From: Hygrocybe punicea
Taxonomy: Eukaryota > Basidiomycota > Agaricomycetes > Agaricales > Hygrophoraceae
Assembly: GCA_963556145.1 (NCBI GenBank)
Contig: OY744467.1
Location: forward strand, 5,580,001 to 5,644,000
DNA: 64,000 bases
Reading direction: 5' to 3'
Positions within the stretch are counted from its first letter, which is position 1. Each line of letters begins with the position of its first letter. Shown here piece after piece: positions 47,765 through 58,133 of the stretch. Position numbers and translations under genes: made by a program. The notes under the pieces are model-generated. The model was given only the letters and a program-made list of their open reading frames with translations. It was not told where the DNA came from and made no database searches.

Positions 47765-48258
47765 GTCTCGACGTACCCTTTATCTTTGATGATCTGGACA
47801 ATGAGCTATATTTTGGTGCAGTGAACATTTGCGGTGAAGAACATCCGACTCCCCCCATTGATGACTTTGATGCGTACATGGACAGTCTCACTGATCTTCC
47901 GACACCCCCTCGAAAAGTAACCCACCGACTGCATATAGAGATGGATGATGAATACCGAGCATGGTTGTATTCTCCACCTCTTGTCTCGCTCCAAACCCAG
48001 TCACGTCGGCACTCTCCACTTCTTCCCCAATCCCAGAGAAAGAAACTCGACCACGCACACCGTTCTGACGGCCATAACATGCAGAATACTCGCTCGAGAA
48101 ATCAACATGGGACCAAAGAACCCAATTATCATCGTCATGCCTTATTTCGTGCAATGCATGTGCGTATGGTGAAGGGGAAGGAGAATGACATCCATGGATT
48201 GGATTGGAGATTGATGTTGTTTGTGAAAGGATACACCCCTGTCATGTATGATTCATAG
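47761..48258 (+). CDS. Internal ORF b of the LTR retrotransposon
   Basis: 165 codons starting in the 4-bp overlap with ORF a. Acidic N-terminal half (SLDVPFIFDDLDNELYFGAV, PPIDDFDAYMDSLTDLPTPP), basic C-terminal half (RSRNQHGTKEPNYHRHALFR). No conserved domain recognised; it could be a truncated or captured gag-like protein. Confidence 0.4.
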   Translation: MSLDVPFIFDDLDNELYFGAVNICGEEHPTPPIDDFDAYMDSLTDLPTPPRKVTHRLHIEMDDEYRAWLYSPPLVSLQTQSRRHSPLLPQSQRKKLDHAHRSDGHNMQNTRSRNQHGTKEPNYHRHALFRAMHVRMVKGKENDIHGLDWRLMLFVKGYTPVMYDS

Positions 48259-48402
48259 AATGGACTTTCCCTTGTATGTAAACGACCTCGACATTATTTA
48301 CACCAACGAAAACACCCAGAAGAAGAAACAGAATACCGAGAAACAGAAGAGAAGAAACAGAAATGGAATGGACAGATGGAACATGACCATAGAGAAACAT
48401 GT

Positions 48403-48480
48403 AGCAGGTTCTCTCACCAGCTATACAAATAAGAGACGAAGCAGCAGGTTCTCTCACCAGCTATATAAATAAGAGACGAA
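48403..48480 (+). repeat. 40-bp tandem duplication in the retroelement
   Basis: Two copies of AGCAGGTTCTCTCACCAGCT plus TATA(C/T)AAATAAGAGACGA, starting at 48403 and 48443. A related CGAAACGATATAAA(A)TCTAT motif occurs at about 48487 and 48877. Confidence 0.9.
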
Positions 48481-49360
48481 TATCCGAAACGATATAAAAT
48501 CTATTACCCCCAGACGCATGCATGATTGCTATAAGCCGTAGAATAAACCTTGATGTCTATGGACACCAGAACTGAACCAGAAGGATACTGGTTATCAAAC
48601 CAATGACCTCCAATCCCACATAGGAAAGGAACCAGATGTGCTGCTGACCAGTAAGGCAGTAAATGCACCAGAAAAAGAAACGATGAAGAATGAATCCCCA
48701 TCTGAAATCCTTTGCCAATGTATAACTTGGAACTGGCAACTCTTTCTTCTTCCTTATCCCGAATTCCCAAACATCTTCTGACCGACACCAGACCCTGTTG
48801 CATTCATGGAATATGAAGAAATCTCACACACCATTTGAGTGTAGGAAATCCACGATCAGTCAACAACACCGATATCTGAAACGATATAAATCTATGCCCA
48901 TTCAAATGTCCGTAATGACTATAAACTTCTGACACCCAGAACTCTCTGACATCCAGAACTCCCTCATCCCAAAAATGCCGACCACCTAATTCTCTTTGAA
49001 CCAAAAACCCTGAATGAACACCTGGACCCCGACAACCTTTACCTCCTTTCAACCCGACACCCTTGACGACTTAATAATGAAATAACAATGATCTCTGAAT
49101 ATCCACAATGACAAAAAACAATTGGACGAACCCGAATGTATTTCTTTTTAACCCTTGTAACTCAGTAATGTCTTCATGATTCATGATTTAATGACCCTTG
49201 GACTGACATTTTTTCCTTCTTCATGTTTTTGATTTCTTGCCGACCTTGATAGCGTCGTTAAACTGTCTGTTCTTTCCTTGTAATTTTTTCCTTGTGCTTT
49301 GTTTCCCTTGTTCTTTGTTCTTCCGGTTAATCGGGACGATTCCCCTTGTTCTGGGGGTAT
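48481..49360. other. 3' part of the retroelement internal region with polypurine tract
   Basis: About 880 bp without supported ORFs. It ends in CTGGGGGTAT (49351-49360) immediately before the 3' LTR, the expected plus-strand priming site. Confidence 0.6.
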
Positions 49361-51014
49361 TGTTACGTTTTTCAACTCCGCAACTCCGATCCCGACTCCA
49401 TTACCCACGATGACGATTCCACTTTACCATACCTTCCTTTTTCGTTCCCCTTTACCTTTTGTCTTCTTTTGGACATTGTTGTTTATTCTTGTCCTTGTTC
49501 TCTTTTCTTCCTTTCTTCTTCTAGAACAATCCAGACCGACCATGGACACATCCCCACGTTACCTTGCTGTACCCGAATAGTCTCCTTGCCGACGGACATC
49601 ATCGCTATTGTCTTTTCCCTCGCCCTGACATATTGTTGACTTCATCCCACGACAAACCGATTTACAATGGCTGTACTCCCGACACAGCTCATTACCGTAA
49701 TTGTTATTGGCAGCATTGCCATCACCTTCCTGATCGGTTTCTACTTTGTTATGATCTATCTTTGGCATCGGCATCGAAACCCTTCCGCCATTGATACTTC
49801 TGACTTCCACCTCAACAATATCTCGACACGTAATTGACAATTGCCATTCCCGGATATATGGTTTCCACTTTCGTATTCTGTGCCTACCATCATCCTCCCT
49901 GACGATCCGACGACATTCCTCACCTGCACGCATGCCCTGGACAATCCTCGATCACGGGACATTCCACTGTTCTCTCTAATCCGACCATCGCCGGAGCATA
50001 CTCTTTTGGACTTTGACCACAGACCATACGACTTCCCAAACAGTGAACCAACCCCTATCGTATATTGTTCGCACGACACCGCTTCAATGCAGTACCCGAC
50101 GACTTGTTCCCACAGCTTGTCACTCATGCCATGACTCGAAACCTGGACCCACATTCATTTATCCTTTTCCATCTTTCATCTTGATACCTCCCACACTCGT
50201 TTACAATGATACCCTTTCTTGGACGAATACCGACATCACGTGGACCTTCTTGTTCCACAAACAGGACAAGACATCACTCCTCGATACGTCATCGACACAG
50301 ACATCGTCATCCGGTACAGCTTATGCTGTTCACGTGTCTGACCTCGACTAGCCCACCGTCCTAGTTGGTTTTCCTTCCACACATTCCTTTGTTTTCTTTC
50401 ATGCAAACCTTGCCACTACATCCACACCACCTCAAGACATTCTCATCACCAATCCCACATTGGACGATACCCATCTTCGACCCGACCGTGCAACGCATTT
50501 GCCAGACTGCGCACTTGCCTGTTACAGCAAGTGTAGACCCCGAATAGGCAATTCTGCACATCACATGATCCGATGACAAATCATCCGAGTCATCCGGACC
50601 CCCTCTATTCCTCAATGACACCCGGGCCTCCAGTTGGATCGCGAGAACATCGACATGAGGACGCCTCATGTGCGCCTCATGGTGAACACATGGTGTAGTT
50701 GGACATGTTGTGGCTTCATGGTTGCGTTTCTATTTACCTCCCCTCAAGACCAGTCATTATATATACTGTTCTTGTTGTTGGTTCGGACTTTTTCTTCTTT
50801 TCCTTTCTTTACATTTAGTCTGGTTCTTGGGGCAGACTCATCTTGTTTTGGGTAACCCCCACGGCTCGCAATAACATTAGACCTTGACCCCCCCCTTCTT
50901 AGCAGTGTTGTCTTAGCTGTAAGCAACAATGAAAGCTGCTGTTCTCCCCTCTGGAAGCCGATCCCCTGTTAAGTTGATTGTTGCCGGAGCCCGCTGCAGA
51001 AGCGATCCGTAACA
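49361..51014 (+). repeat. 3' LTR (copy 5)
   Basis: Virtually identical to the 5' LTR; the only difference noticed is C for T early in the LTR (near 49392). Same TATA-like site, single-helix ORF and 97-codon stretch (49841-50134). Confidence 0.95.
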
Positions 51015-51453
51015 CAGAGGCATCCAGAAGGTGAGTGTTTTGCCAGATCCCGTTGCTGCTATAAGAATAATATCCTTGTCTTTCTTCAGAATGGCCTCCA
51101 CCATAGTGACCTGCCACTGGCAAGGGAGGTGGCCGAAATATTTCTTGGTTTTTGCCCCAAGATTGTTGGGTGGTACAGTGTCGACTGGTGATGTTTGAGA
51201 CATTTTGTAGAGAGACGCGAAAATGTATATTAAAAATTGCCAGATTAGGGCTTACCGAAATTTGTTGCACATTTGTTTACAAATGTTTTCTTCAAGCCGC
51301 TGCTGAGGGAGTCGAGGGATTAAGAGTATGGACTTTAAAATTATAATGGGTCAGAGACTGATATTACCTCATATCGGACATTAAATCTATGGTACTTTCC
51401 ATAAAACTAGGAATTCGTCCCTCATCCCCTCAGCAAGGCTTGGCAGGAGCCTG

Positions 51454-52068
51454 ACTAAAATGCCCATAATCGTTTTTTAAACATGTTTACATTGGGCTAA
51501 TCACATGGTCACATTCTTACTGTCACCACGACACCCAGTGTGTTCCTTGTCACTGTCACCAGGTGACACGCTCTCGCCAGAATTGTCATCCACTGACAAT
51601 CCGCTATTTGTCGTCCCCATCTGACGTCAAATCTTACATCGCCATGCCAGCACATTCTTCTTCCTTGCCAGTCATATACCTCAGAAATGCCCCAGGGGCA
51701 TCATAAGCCCCTTGTCCCATCTCCAAGGTATGCCCCATCTCGCCTTTGTTGATTTTTTGTTTACCTTGTCCTCTTTCCTATCCACTTTTACTCGTGTAAA
51801 ATTTCATGACTGTGAAACAAAACCAAAAAACTCAATCACTATTTTTTCGGACTGTTCTGCTGTTTCAGGGCACAGTTGCACTTCCTATTCTCCCTTCACA
51901 CTTCCAAAGTGGCCTGTGTGATTAGGCTGACATAACCACAGAGAGTAATATGTGATCTCGCTGTATCAGAGGAAGTTCACACCTGACTCTATCTCAACCC
52001 CAGTCAAAACCCCACCTATCTAGATACTTTTAGGTAGTTTCACTTCTAAGAAATTATAATTCAAGAAT
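51454..52068. other. Right flank of the two-gene transposon
   Basis: 51454-51462 is the second copy of the 9-bp target duplication. No gene is supported up to the next foldback; repeated CACCAGGTGACA-like motifs at about 51525-51600. Confidence 0.5.
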
Positions 52069-52886
52069 TTACAGCCGTTTTTAATGATCTTGGCACTTTT
52101 TGAAAAATTTTGATTGAAAGAAACGATATGGACTTGGTGAAATTTTCTGTGCTCTACCTAGTATCTCATGAAATACTGCATGGATTAACATGGTTATAGA
52201 GGGAAAGTTGTACTGTTTCTTAAGGGCTATCTACTTCTATAATTACATTTGGACAATATTTAGTATTTGGTGACTTGTAAATGAAACAAAAGGTAAACCA
52301 GTACTTTTTGACACCCAAAATGACATTGTCAAATTATGGCATCAAATGAGCTCCTATGAAAAAGATTGTAGAGGGAAAATTGTTCACTTTTTCAAGGGCT
52401 AAAAGTACATCTACCGTGTTTTTCTTTATTTTTGTTCTTTGAGGCAATATTTCATTTGTGCTATGTTTGTCCATGTTACACTTGAAATGCCACAAGGATC
52501 ATGATTACAAGCTCATAGGACAAAAATAAAGAAAAACACGGTATATGTACTTTTAGCCCTTGAAAAAGTGAACAATTTTCCCTCTACAATCTTTTTCATA
52601 GGAGCTCATTTGATGCCATAATTTGACAATGTCATTTTGGGTGTCAAAAAGTACTGGTTTACCTTTTGTTTCATTTACAAGTCACCAAATACTAAATATT
52701 GTCCAAATGTAATTATAGAAGTAGATAGCCCTTCAGAAACAGTACAACTTTCCCTCTATAACCATGTTAATCCATGCAGTATTTCATGAGATACTAGATA
52801 GAGCACAGAAAATTTCACCAAGTCCATATCGTTTCTTTCAATCAAATTTTTTCAAAAAGTGCCAAGATCATTAAAAACGGCTGTAA
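52069..52886. repeat. Long foldback element with TTACAGCCG ends (about 818 bp)
   Basis: Arms 52069-52470 and 52490-52886 are close to perfectly complementary. Ends are TTACAGCCGTTTTTAATGAT and complement. Strong internal similarity to the foldbacks at 1-6760 and 43152-43970 (shared GTATCTCATGAAATACTGCA and TTTCAAGGGCTA). No coding sequence. Confidence 0.92.
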
Positions 52887-53079
52887 ATAGAATTCTGCAC
52901 TCTCAGTAGATAATTTGCCAGTAAGATATTTTAAAAAACATCACCATTTCAAATAAGAAACATTGCTATTGATTGGGTACAACTAAGAGTATTCCTCGCT
53001 CCCCTCTGTGCCCTGCTCCCCTGCTCCCTGCTCCCTGCTCCCATTCTGTTCCCCCACTCTCCGCTCCTCATTTTCCCTT

Positions 53080-53954
53080 CAGCCAATGTAAGAACCCGCC
53101 GCTGCCTTTGCCACCTTTACTGCTGCCGCTTTTGCCTCCTTAATATCTTGTTTCATCTTGATGCTCTTCTGGAACCAGACCTGCAAATGTAACATAGGTT
53201 TATAACAGTGAAATAAACAATCACTTTCCTACTGCACTTACCTGCTTTTCGTCTTCTGCAAGTGCATCCCAAGCTGTATCAAACTCGACCTTCACACAGT
53301 ATTCCTTCACAAACAAATTCCTGGAATGCCCAAGCATTACTACATTGGAGAACACAAAGACATTCACTCACTGGGGGGTAGCTGACTGTGTACCAGTGTA
53401 TCTCTTCTTTCCCTTGACTGTCGCCGATGAACTTGATCCTTCTTTCATCATGGTATTGACCACAACTTGCGTGGATGCACTGTGTAGATAGATTGTATCA
53501 TGTAAACAACACCACTAAGTTTAAATGCAAAATGTACAATGGATTAATAATGGGAGATAATCCACCGGGGTTCGTAGATGAGGTGGATGTGGAACCTACA
53601 GAGAGTCATTGACGCACTGAATAAGATGATAAAAATATGCATACTTATTGTTGCCTTTGACAATCTGCCAACCTCTCCACCGACCTCTCCATTGACCTCA
53701 GTGCCAAAAACAGTGTCAGCTTCAGTCTGTGATGGGGATGGGGCTGAAATTTCTTTGGAAGCTGGGCTGGGGTCCATAGATGAGGTGGATGATGCTGGGA
53801 TTTCTTTTGGAGATATACTAAGGTTGACAACACATTGGTTTAGTGCCTGTGGAACTTGCTTCTTCTTCTTCTCCTTCTTGGCCATTACAGGTGCCACTGA
53901 ATTTCTCTTCTGAGGTAATTGCATATAAGCAAAACAGACAGGAATGCATATCAT
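53080..53954 (-). other. Possible spliced minus-strand gene of unknown identity
   Basis: Consistent GT-AG exons on the minus strand: MAKKEKKKKQVPQALNQC onward (about 53885-53640), ASTQVVVNTMMKEGSSSSAT (about 53478-53373), NLFVKEYCVKVEFDTAWDAL (about 53330-53242) and VWFQKSIKMKQDIKEAKAAA ending GSYIG-stop (about 53190-53085). The text is charged and helix-prone without a recognised domain. It lies downstream of CACTA transposase sequence on the same strand, so it may be the second protein of that element. Confidence 0.35.
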
Positions 53955-54009
53955 TCAGTGGGAAGGAAGGCCAGAGAATACACTGGGCTTGCTGATGCCC
54001 ATAGCATGC

Positions 54010-54980
54010 CAGCACTCACATCGGTGAAGCCATCTCTGATCATTTTGATGATTGTGAATTCCCTTCCATTCATGCTCTCAAAACAAAAATCAATGACCTG
54101 ACAGGAATCCTGCCACTCGAGCATGACATGTGCAACAACTCCTGCATTGGCTACACAGGGCCTTTTGCCAAGCTCATCCACTGCCCTAAATGTGGGGAAA
54201 TTTGGTATGATCAGATCCAGTACAATGCAACCAATGGTGAAATTTGCATTCCATGCAAGACATTCCTCATCATCCCTCTCAGTCCACAGCTGCAAGCCAT
54301 GGGGCAGAGTAGGAAGAGCACTGAGGCCATGAGATACTGGTCTACTCACACTCGCAAACTTCTTGATGAGATACAAGCAAACGGCAGTGTAATTGAGAAA
54401 TACAAGGATTTCCTATTGGGAAGGTTGAATCGGTGACCACGACACCAATTTGTTCATACCCCTCAATGGCGCCCAACTCTTCTGGAACAAGATCTCCAAC
54501 TTTTGGCTCCATGTTTGGGGTATCTATGATCTTCACCCCAGCACAAGGTATAAAACAGCTAGTGTACCCATCAGGGGATTCATACCTGGGCCAAAGGCCC
54601 CTCAGAACTTTGACTCATTTCTTTACCCCAGCCTCCACCATCTTTCTGCCCTTCAACAAGATGGTTTTTGTGTGTGGGATGCACATGACAATACAGTACA
54701 CAGTTCAAAACCTTTTTTTGCAATTGGTGGCACCGATGGACCTGGCGCTACCCACATGCATGGGCTCATGGGCCACATGGGTTACTACAGGTGCCACATG
54801 TATTTCCCCATGCAGGGGTGTCAACTTCCCGATGAAAACACATATTACACTGTGCACCTCAAGCCACTCAACTATGTACTTGAAGGAAGTGACCACGAGG
54901 ACTATCCATTTCAACAAATGCCTGCACGAGCATCTGGCGACTACTTTGAAAACCTAAACTTCCTTATCACCTCCAGAGGT
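54010..54980 (+). pseudogene. CACTA (Tnp2-type) transposase, middle part
   Basis: An open plus-strand stretch from about 54015 reads GEAISDHFDDCEFPSIHALK, LEHDMCNNSCIGYTGPFAKL, CPKCGEIWYD, PLSPQLQAMGQSRKSTEAMR, then (frame change near 54435) SLNGAQLFWNKISNFWLHVW-like text, GFIPGPKAPQNFDSFLYPSL-HHLSALQQDGFCVWDAHD, GGTDGPGATHMHGLMGHMGY and CQLPDENTYYTVHLKP. This is the order seen in Tnp2/PF02992-type transposases of mushroom CACTA elements. The catalytic C-terminal half is absent. Confidence 0.75.
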
Positions 54981-54984
54981 ATGG

Positions 54985-55820
54985 CCCAATACATGCAGTG
55001 CACGTATCTTCGGAGGCCTTTGTTGTAGCTATAAATATTTTTAATGCAAGTATGAGATTGACATCATCAACATCAGGTGGCCCTTGGGGGGGATTGCACA
55101 GCCACTCAATGGTCTTGTCATCAAGGTCACCATTGTCAAGGGTTGCAGACCAGATAAGGTTGATAAAGGTGAGTGATATATTGATTTCATCGAGTATGGC
55201 AGGCGGAAACACCTGGTCAGGGTTTTCTTGAGCTGGAGGGGGATTCGGAAGGTTGGGGGCATCGTTATTGCACTGGTTAAGGTCGTCTATACTGCCAGGG
55301 TCAACTAGAATCTCCTCCTACCACAGAATAATTTAATTAGGAAAAGCAGACAGGTCAGAAAAAAGACACACCGCTCCACCAGCTGCATCGTCATCATCTT
55401 GTGCAGGATCGACATAGAAGTTCTCTGCATGGTCAGGAAAATCCTGAGGTGGAGGAGGAACAGCATCAGCATAGATTTCGTCAAAGTTATGGTGTATATC
55501 GTCTGGCCAGACATCAAGGTGAGCTGGTACTTCTTTGGCAAAGGGAGGGTTATCAGCATCTGGATCCGAGTCCTGGGTGTCTAACATGTCCTCATCATCA
55601 CCGGGTGGGGGAGGTCATGTGTCAATGTTGTGTTCAGTGATAAAATCATCCAGTGCAGACCGAATGTGATGATGGCGGTAGACTGCGTGGGCATAGTAAG
55701 TCTGTCTAGAGACCTCCCAGGGAGGTTGACAATACTTGGCACAATCGCAATGATAGGTGCGATTGCCGGCAGACATACTTCAGAGGGTGATCAACAAAGC
55801 AAGAATATTTGAAAACACAC
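54985..55820 (-). pseudogene. CACTA transposase N-terminal part, inverted relative to the middle part
   Basis: On the minus strand from about 55775: CDCAKYCQPPWEVSRQTYYA (zinc-finger-like start), QDSDPDADNPPFAKEVPAHL, an acidic linker, and LILALKIFIATTKASEDTCT, which in intact relatives directly precedes the segment found at 54015 on the plus strand. A stop and frame changes are present. The two parts face each other at about 54980, so an internal segment has been inverted. Confidence 0.6.
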
Positions 55821-55892
55821 ATATATTCTGGAATGTATGGAATGTGCTGAAAGATGGAACTCCATGAAGCGGAGGAAATATCTTATCACGAG

Positions 55893-56478
55893 TTACAGCT
55901 GATTCGGAAATGGATGACCAAATCAACTTTTTTTTTTGGTAACTTTTTTTTTTGAGACCGGCAACCACCAGGCCAGCTGTATTACCATAACCGTTCATGT
56001 CATGTGACACCAAGAGAATTGCTGAAATCACATAGAAATTCAAGTTATAAATTCATTGAGGGACATATGAGAAATGTGAAGCCTATGAAATTTGGAATGT
56101 GGCTAGGTGAAGGGCTGAATAAGTTTAAATTATTTTTTGGTGGTGTAATAAATATTTTTGGTGCCAATTTCAGGCCACAAGTCATGTTTTGGACACCAAA
56201 AAACCATGTCATCCTTGAATACACCACCAAAAAATAATTTAAACTTATTCAGCCCTTCACCTAGCCACATTCCAATTTTCATAGGCTTCACATTTCTCAT
56301 ATGTCCCTCAATGAATTTATAACTTGAATTTCCATGTGATTTCAGCAATTCTCTTGGTGTCACATGACATGAACGGTTATGGTAATACAGCTGGCCCGGT
56401 GGTTGCCGGTCTCAAAAAAAAAAAAGTTACCAAAAAAAAAAAAGTTGATTTGGTCATCCATTTCCGAATCGGCTGTAA
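55893..56478. repeat. Long foldback element with TTACAGC ends (586 bp)
   Basis: Arms of about 250 bp (55893-56142, 56228-56478) are nearly perfect complements. Ends TTACAGCTGATTCGGAAATG and complement of TTACAGCCGATTCGGAAATG. T/A homopolymer runs at 55926-55955 and 56415-56443 match on the two arms. Loop about 85 bp. Confidence 0.92.
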
Positions 56479-57272
56479 TAAAATACTATATTTTATGATA
56501 TGTAAATAGAAATTAAATAAATAAAACTATCTAATTGCAACGTTCACCGTCCTTCAAGATCTTGTTGGAATGACATGCTGACTGTGTCTTACCGTACACA
56601 TTGGCTCACATATGATCTCGTTACGAAACGGATTCGGACGTGGTCTTGCTATGTTGGAGCAAAATTGCACGCTAACTGTCATGTTGCCGTTTGCCCGTCA
56701 GCAGAATGTACGCGATCTCGTTGGATCTGAGAAGATTCCAATGCTGACCCTGCCTTACTGGTTGCCTACGCATAGGAAGTACGTGATCCATGGCACACAT
56801 CGTTGTTGAGACAGGTAGGTTTTAAGTTTGATCAACTGGATCGGATTGTCTTCTACCTGCTTCCTTGAAGGCGGCGCCGATATGTTATTGTATCCTTGTG
56901 GGTAACCTTTTCTTCTTCTTGCTTTCGGACGGCAAAAATGATGAAGGATTGTATTTTTAAGTTAAACTATTATTGGCACCGAGCCTCACTAGGCCTCACT
57001 GCCCAGTCTAATTTGACTGTGAGTGGAAAGACAGAGGATATGGCAGGACTTAGCATGAACATTTGCGACCATCTTCAAGATGGTCACAATTGCGCAGTGG
57101 TGCACTGGGCTAGTAATAGTATGACTCTCAGTGTTAACGGCCGCAAAGACGCTTTAATGACAATCTATTTACGAACACATGACTACTTGGTACATTTCAA
57201 GCGGAAAAATCAGACTACGTTGTACATGTCAAGCGGAAAAATCAGACGTTGCTTTGTATTTCACTGACGGTC
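56479..57272. other. Region with one unrecognised plus-strand open frame
   Basis: An open frame reads NGFGRGLAMLEQNCTLTVML and LTLPYWLPTHRKYVIHGTH (56612-56809), and a possible exon follows after TTGAAG at about 56870 (GGADMLLYPC). It looks like a gene fragment, family unknown. A tandem pair of TCAAGCGGAAAAATCAGAC copies lies at about 57197-57247. Confidence 0.3.
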
Positions 57273-58133
57273 TCACTGCGGTGCCCAAACACCCGGGTAA
57301 TTGTAAGAGACGATATGGGGCTTCCCATCAGTGCAGTCAATCGTCACAGAAGTACCCTTGTCCTTGGAAACCATACTGGCACTGGTAGCATCCTGCTCAA
57401 ACCAGAGCACTACCTTGTTCACGGGTGTCAACGCATCTCTGCCCGCAATGAGCTCGTTGGGACTAATGTAGACTGCAAGGTGAAAACAAGGTGTTCATTA
57501 ATATTTTCCCAGGTGTTAGGCAAAATAAACGAAAATAAAATTACTGGGAACGAAAGGCCCGCCGGCAGGATATTGGATGGATACGATGGCAGAGCAGATC
57601 ATTCCGTTGACGAGATCGAAGCCATTGGGTGGTGCTTCTGGGTCTGGGGCAACCGTCGGCGTATCGGTGAAGTCTTTAATGAAATAGGATTGACCCATGT
57701 CGATAGGGAGAGGCGGGGACCCGCCTGTAATGACGACGGCTGACCAACGAGCAAAGTCTTCAGGTTAGGCTCCCCAGAGTCAAAACAATTGCAGAGAAAA
57801 AACGAGGCTTACATCCTTCTTTGAATGGCTGTGTTGTAGCATTCATCTGATATGAATTTGTCCAAGTAACGGTCATACTGGATGCGATCTCTAAATTGGC
57901 TTGTCAATGATGTATGCCCAATTCAAAGGAATAATATCACATACCTGGGTCGGTGGCCATTATAACATCGGATACCTCGCCGGTGGCGTCGACAAGGACT
58001 TTGGCCACGCAAAGGTCGTACCCTTGGAGGATGGGCAGCATTTTCGGGTCTGGCGGTCGGCTCTGAGCGTCATTCAACAGTAGCAGGTGTACACGCAAAG
58101 CGTACCGATTTCAATTACGACTTGGTTGACCAT
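57273..58133 (-). CDS. Unrecognised spliced gene, probable beta-rich protein
   Basis: Minus-strand exons join in phase with GT-AG introns: a first exon ending at about 57944 (KMLPILQGYDLCVAKVLVDA, SDVIMATDP); LEIASSMTVTWTNSYQMNAT (about 57903-57812); VVITGGSPPLPIDMGQSYFI, PPNGFDLVNGMICSAIVSIQ, PAGGPFVP (about 57743-57546); and ELIAGRDALTPVNKVVLWFE, SMVSKDKGTSVTIDCTDGKP ending WAPQ-stop at 57273. Strand-like alternation and the VTWTN/VVLWFEQ text suggest a beta-sandwich. I do not recognise the family. The N-terminus is uncertain: ATG 58133 is in another frame from the main exon unless a very short intron exists. Confidence 0.6.

Larger units (their letters stand above)
44671..51014 (+). mobile_element. 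Non-autonomous LTR retrotransposon, nearly intact (6,344 bp)
   Basis: Two 1,654-bp LTRs (44671-46324, 49361-51014; one substitution noticed, near 44702) flank a 3,036-bp internal region. A perfect 5-bp duplication CAGAG brackets it (44666-44670, 51015-51019). LTRs run TGTTACG...CGTAACA. A purine-rich CTGGGGGTAT precedes the 3' LTR, fitting a polypurine tract. The internal region has no reverse transcriptase, integrase, protease or RNase H motif. No standard TGG-type primer-binding site directly follows the 5' LTR. LTR similarity implies a recent insertion supplied by enzymes in trans. Confidence 0.93.
38700..51260 (-). pseudogene. RecQ-like DExH helicase, split by four insertions
   Basis: Minus-strand pieces in order. 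51203-51020: PCQWQVTMVEAILKKDKDII with Walker A ATGSGKT, ending TFWMPL at the LTR retrotransposon. 44670-43971: DGIMIVCTPLNILGTLNVTS (motif Ia), FNEGHCIANWGVFRPKYK (motif II, usual DExH altered to NEGH), TFATLPTWLLQDVTDTLQIG (motif III), LIFFDNIAESVQ. 43151-42676, after a foldback: WFNSEMSATFHEESCEDL, TDSFSM, an intron, LDLLDIELVIQWKVTCDICT-LWQHFSRAG (motifs V-VI), a Lys/Ala-rich helix. Then a solo LTR and a hAT-like element. 39706-39050: a Cys-rich C-terminal part (SDHKACCPDLPAACPHCVYL, HLKPYNANQHNLALTTALRR). 39060-38930: a CxxC...EGH knuckle (QCRTCKMEGH). It resembles the multicopy RecQ-type helicases of mushroom genomes. Changed motif II plus frame breaks make it dead. Confidence 0.8.
34739..51453. 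mobile_element. Two-gene TIR transposon (DUF6589 + RecQ-like helicase), heavily nested
   Basis: Both ends begin CAGGCTCCTGCCAAGCC...TGCTGAGGGG and stay similar for about 45 bp, with a second shared subterminal block (ATTTTAAAGT near 34850 and 51340). A perfect 9-bp duplication ACTAAAATG flanks it (34730-34738, 51454-51462). Inside are a DUF6589 gene on the plus strand and a RecQ-like helicase on the minus strand, ending tail to tail near 38650. Removing later insertions (35453-36544, 39707-40966, 41006-42675, 43152-43970, 44671-51014 with their duplications) leaves about 5.5 kb, a normal size for a two-gene DNA transposon. The 9-bp duplication is in the range of Mutator-like elements, but neither gene resembles a MULE transposase. 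Confidence 0.85.

Noticed and set aside
34739..51453. Helitron because a helicase is present
   Set aside because: Helitrons lack TIRs and target duplications and have Rep/PIF1 helicases; this has TIRs, a 9-bp duplication and a RecQ-like helicase.
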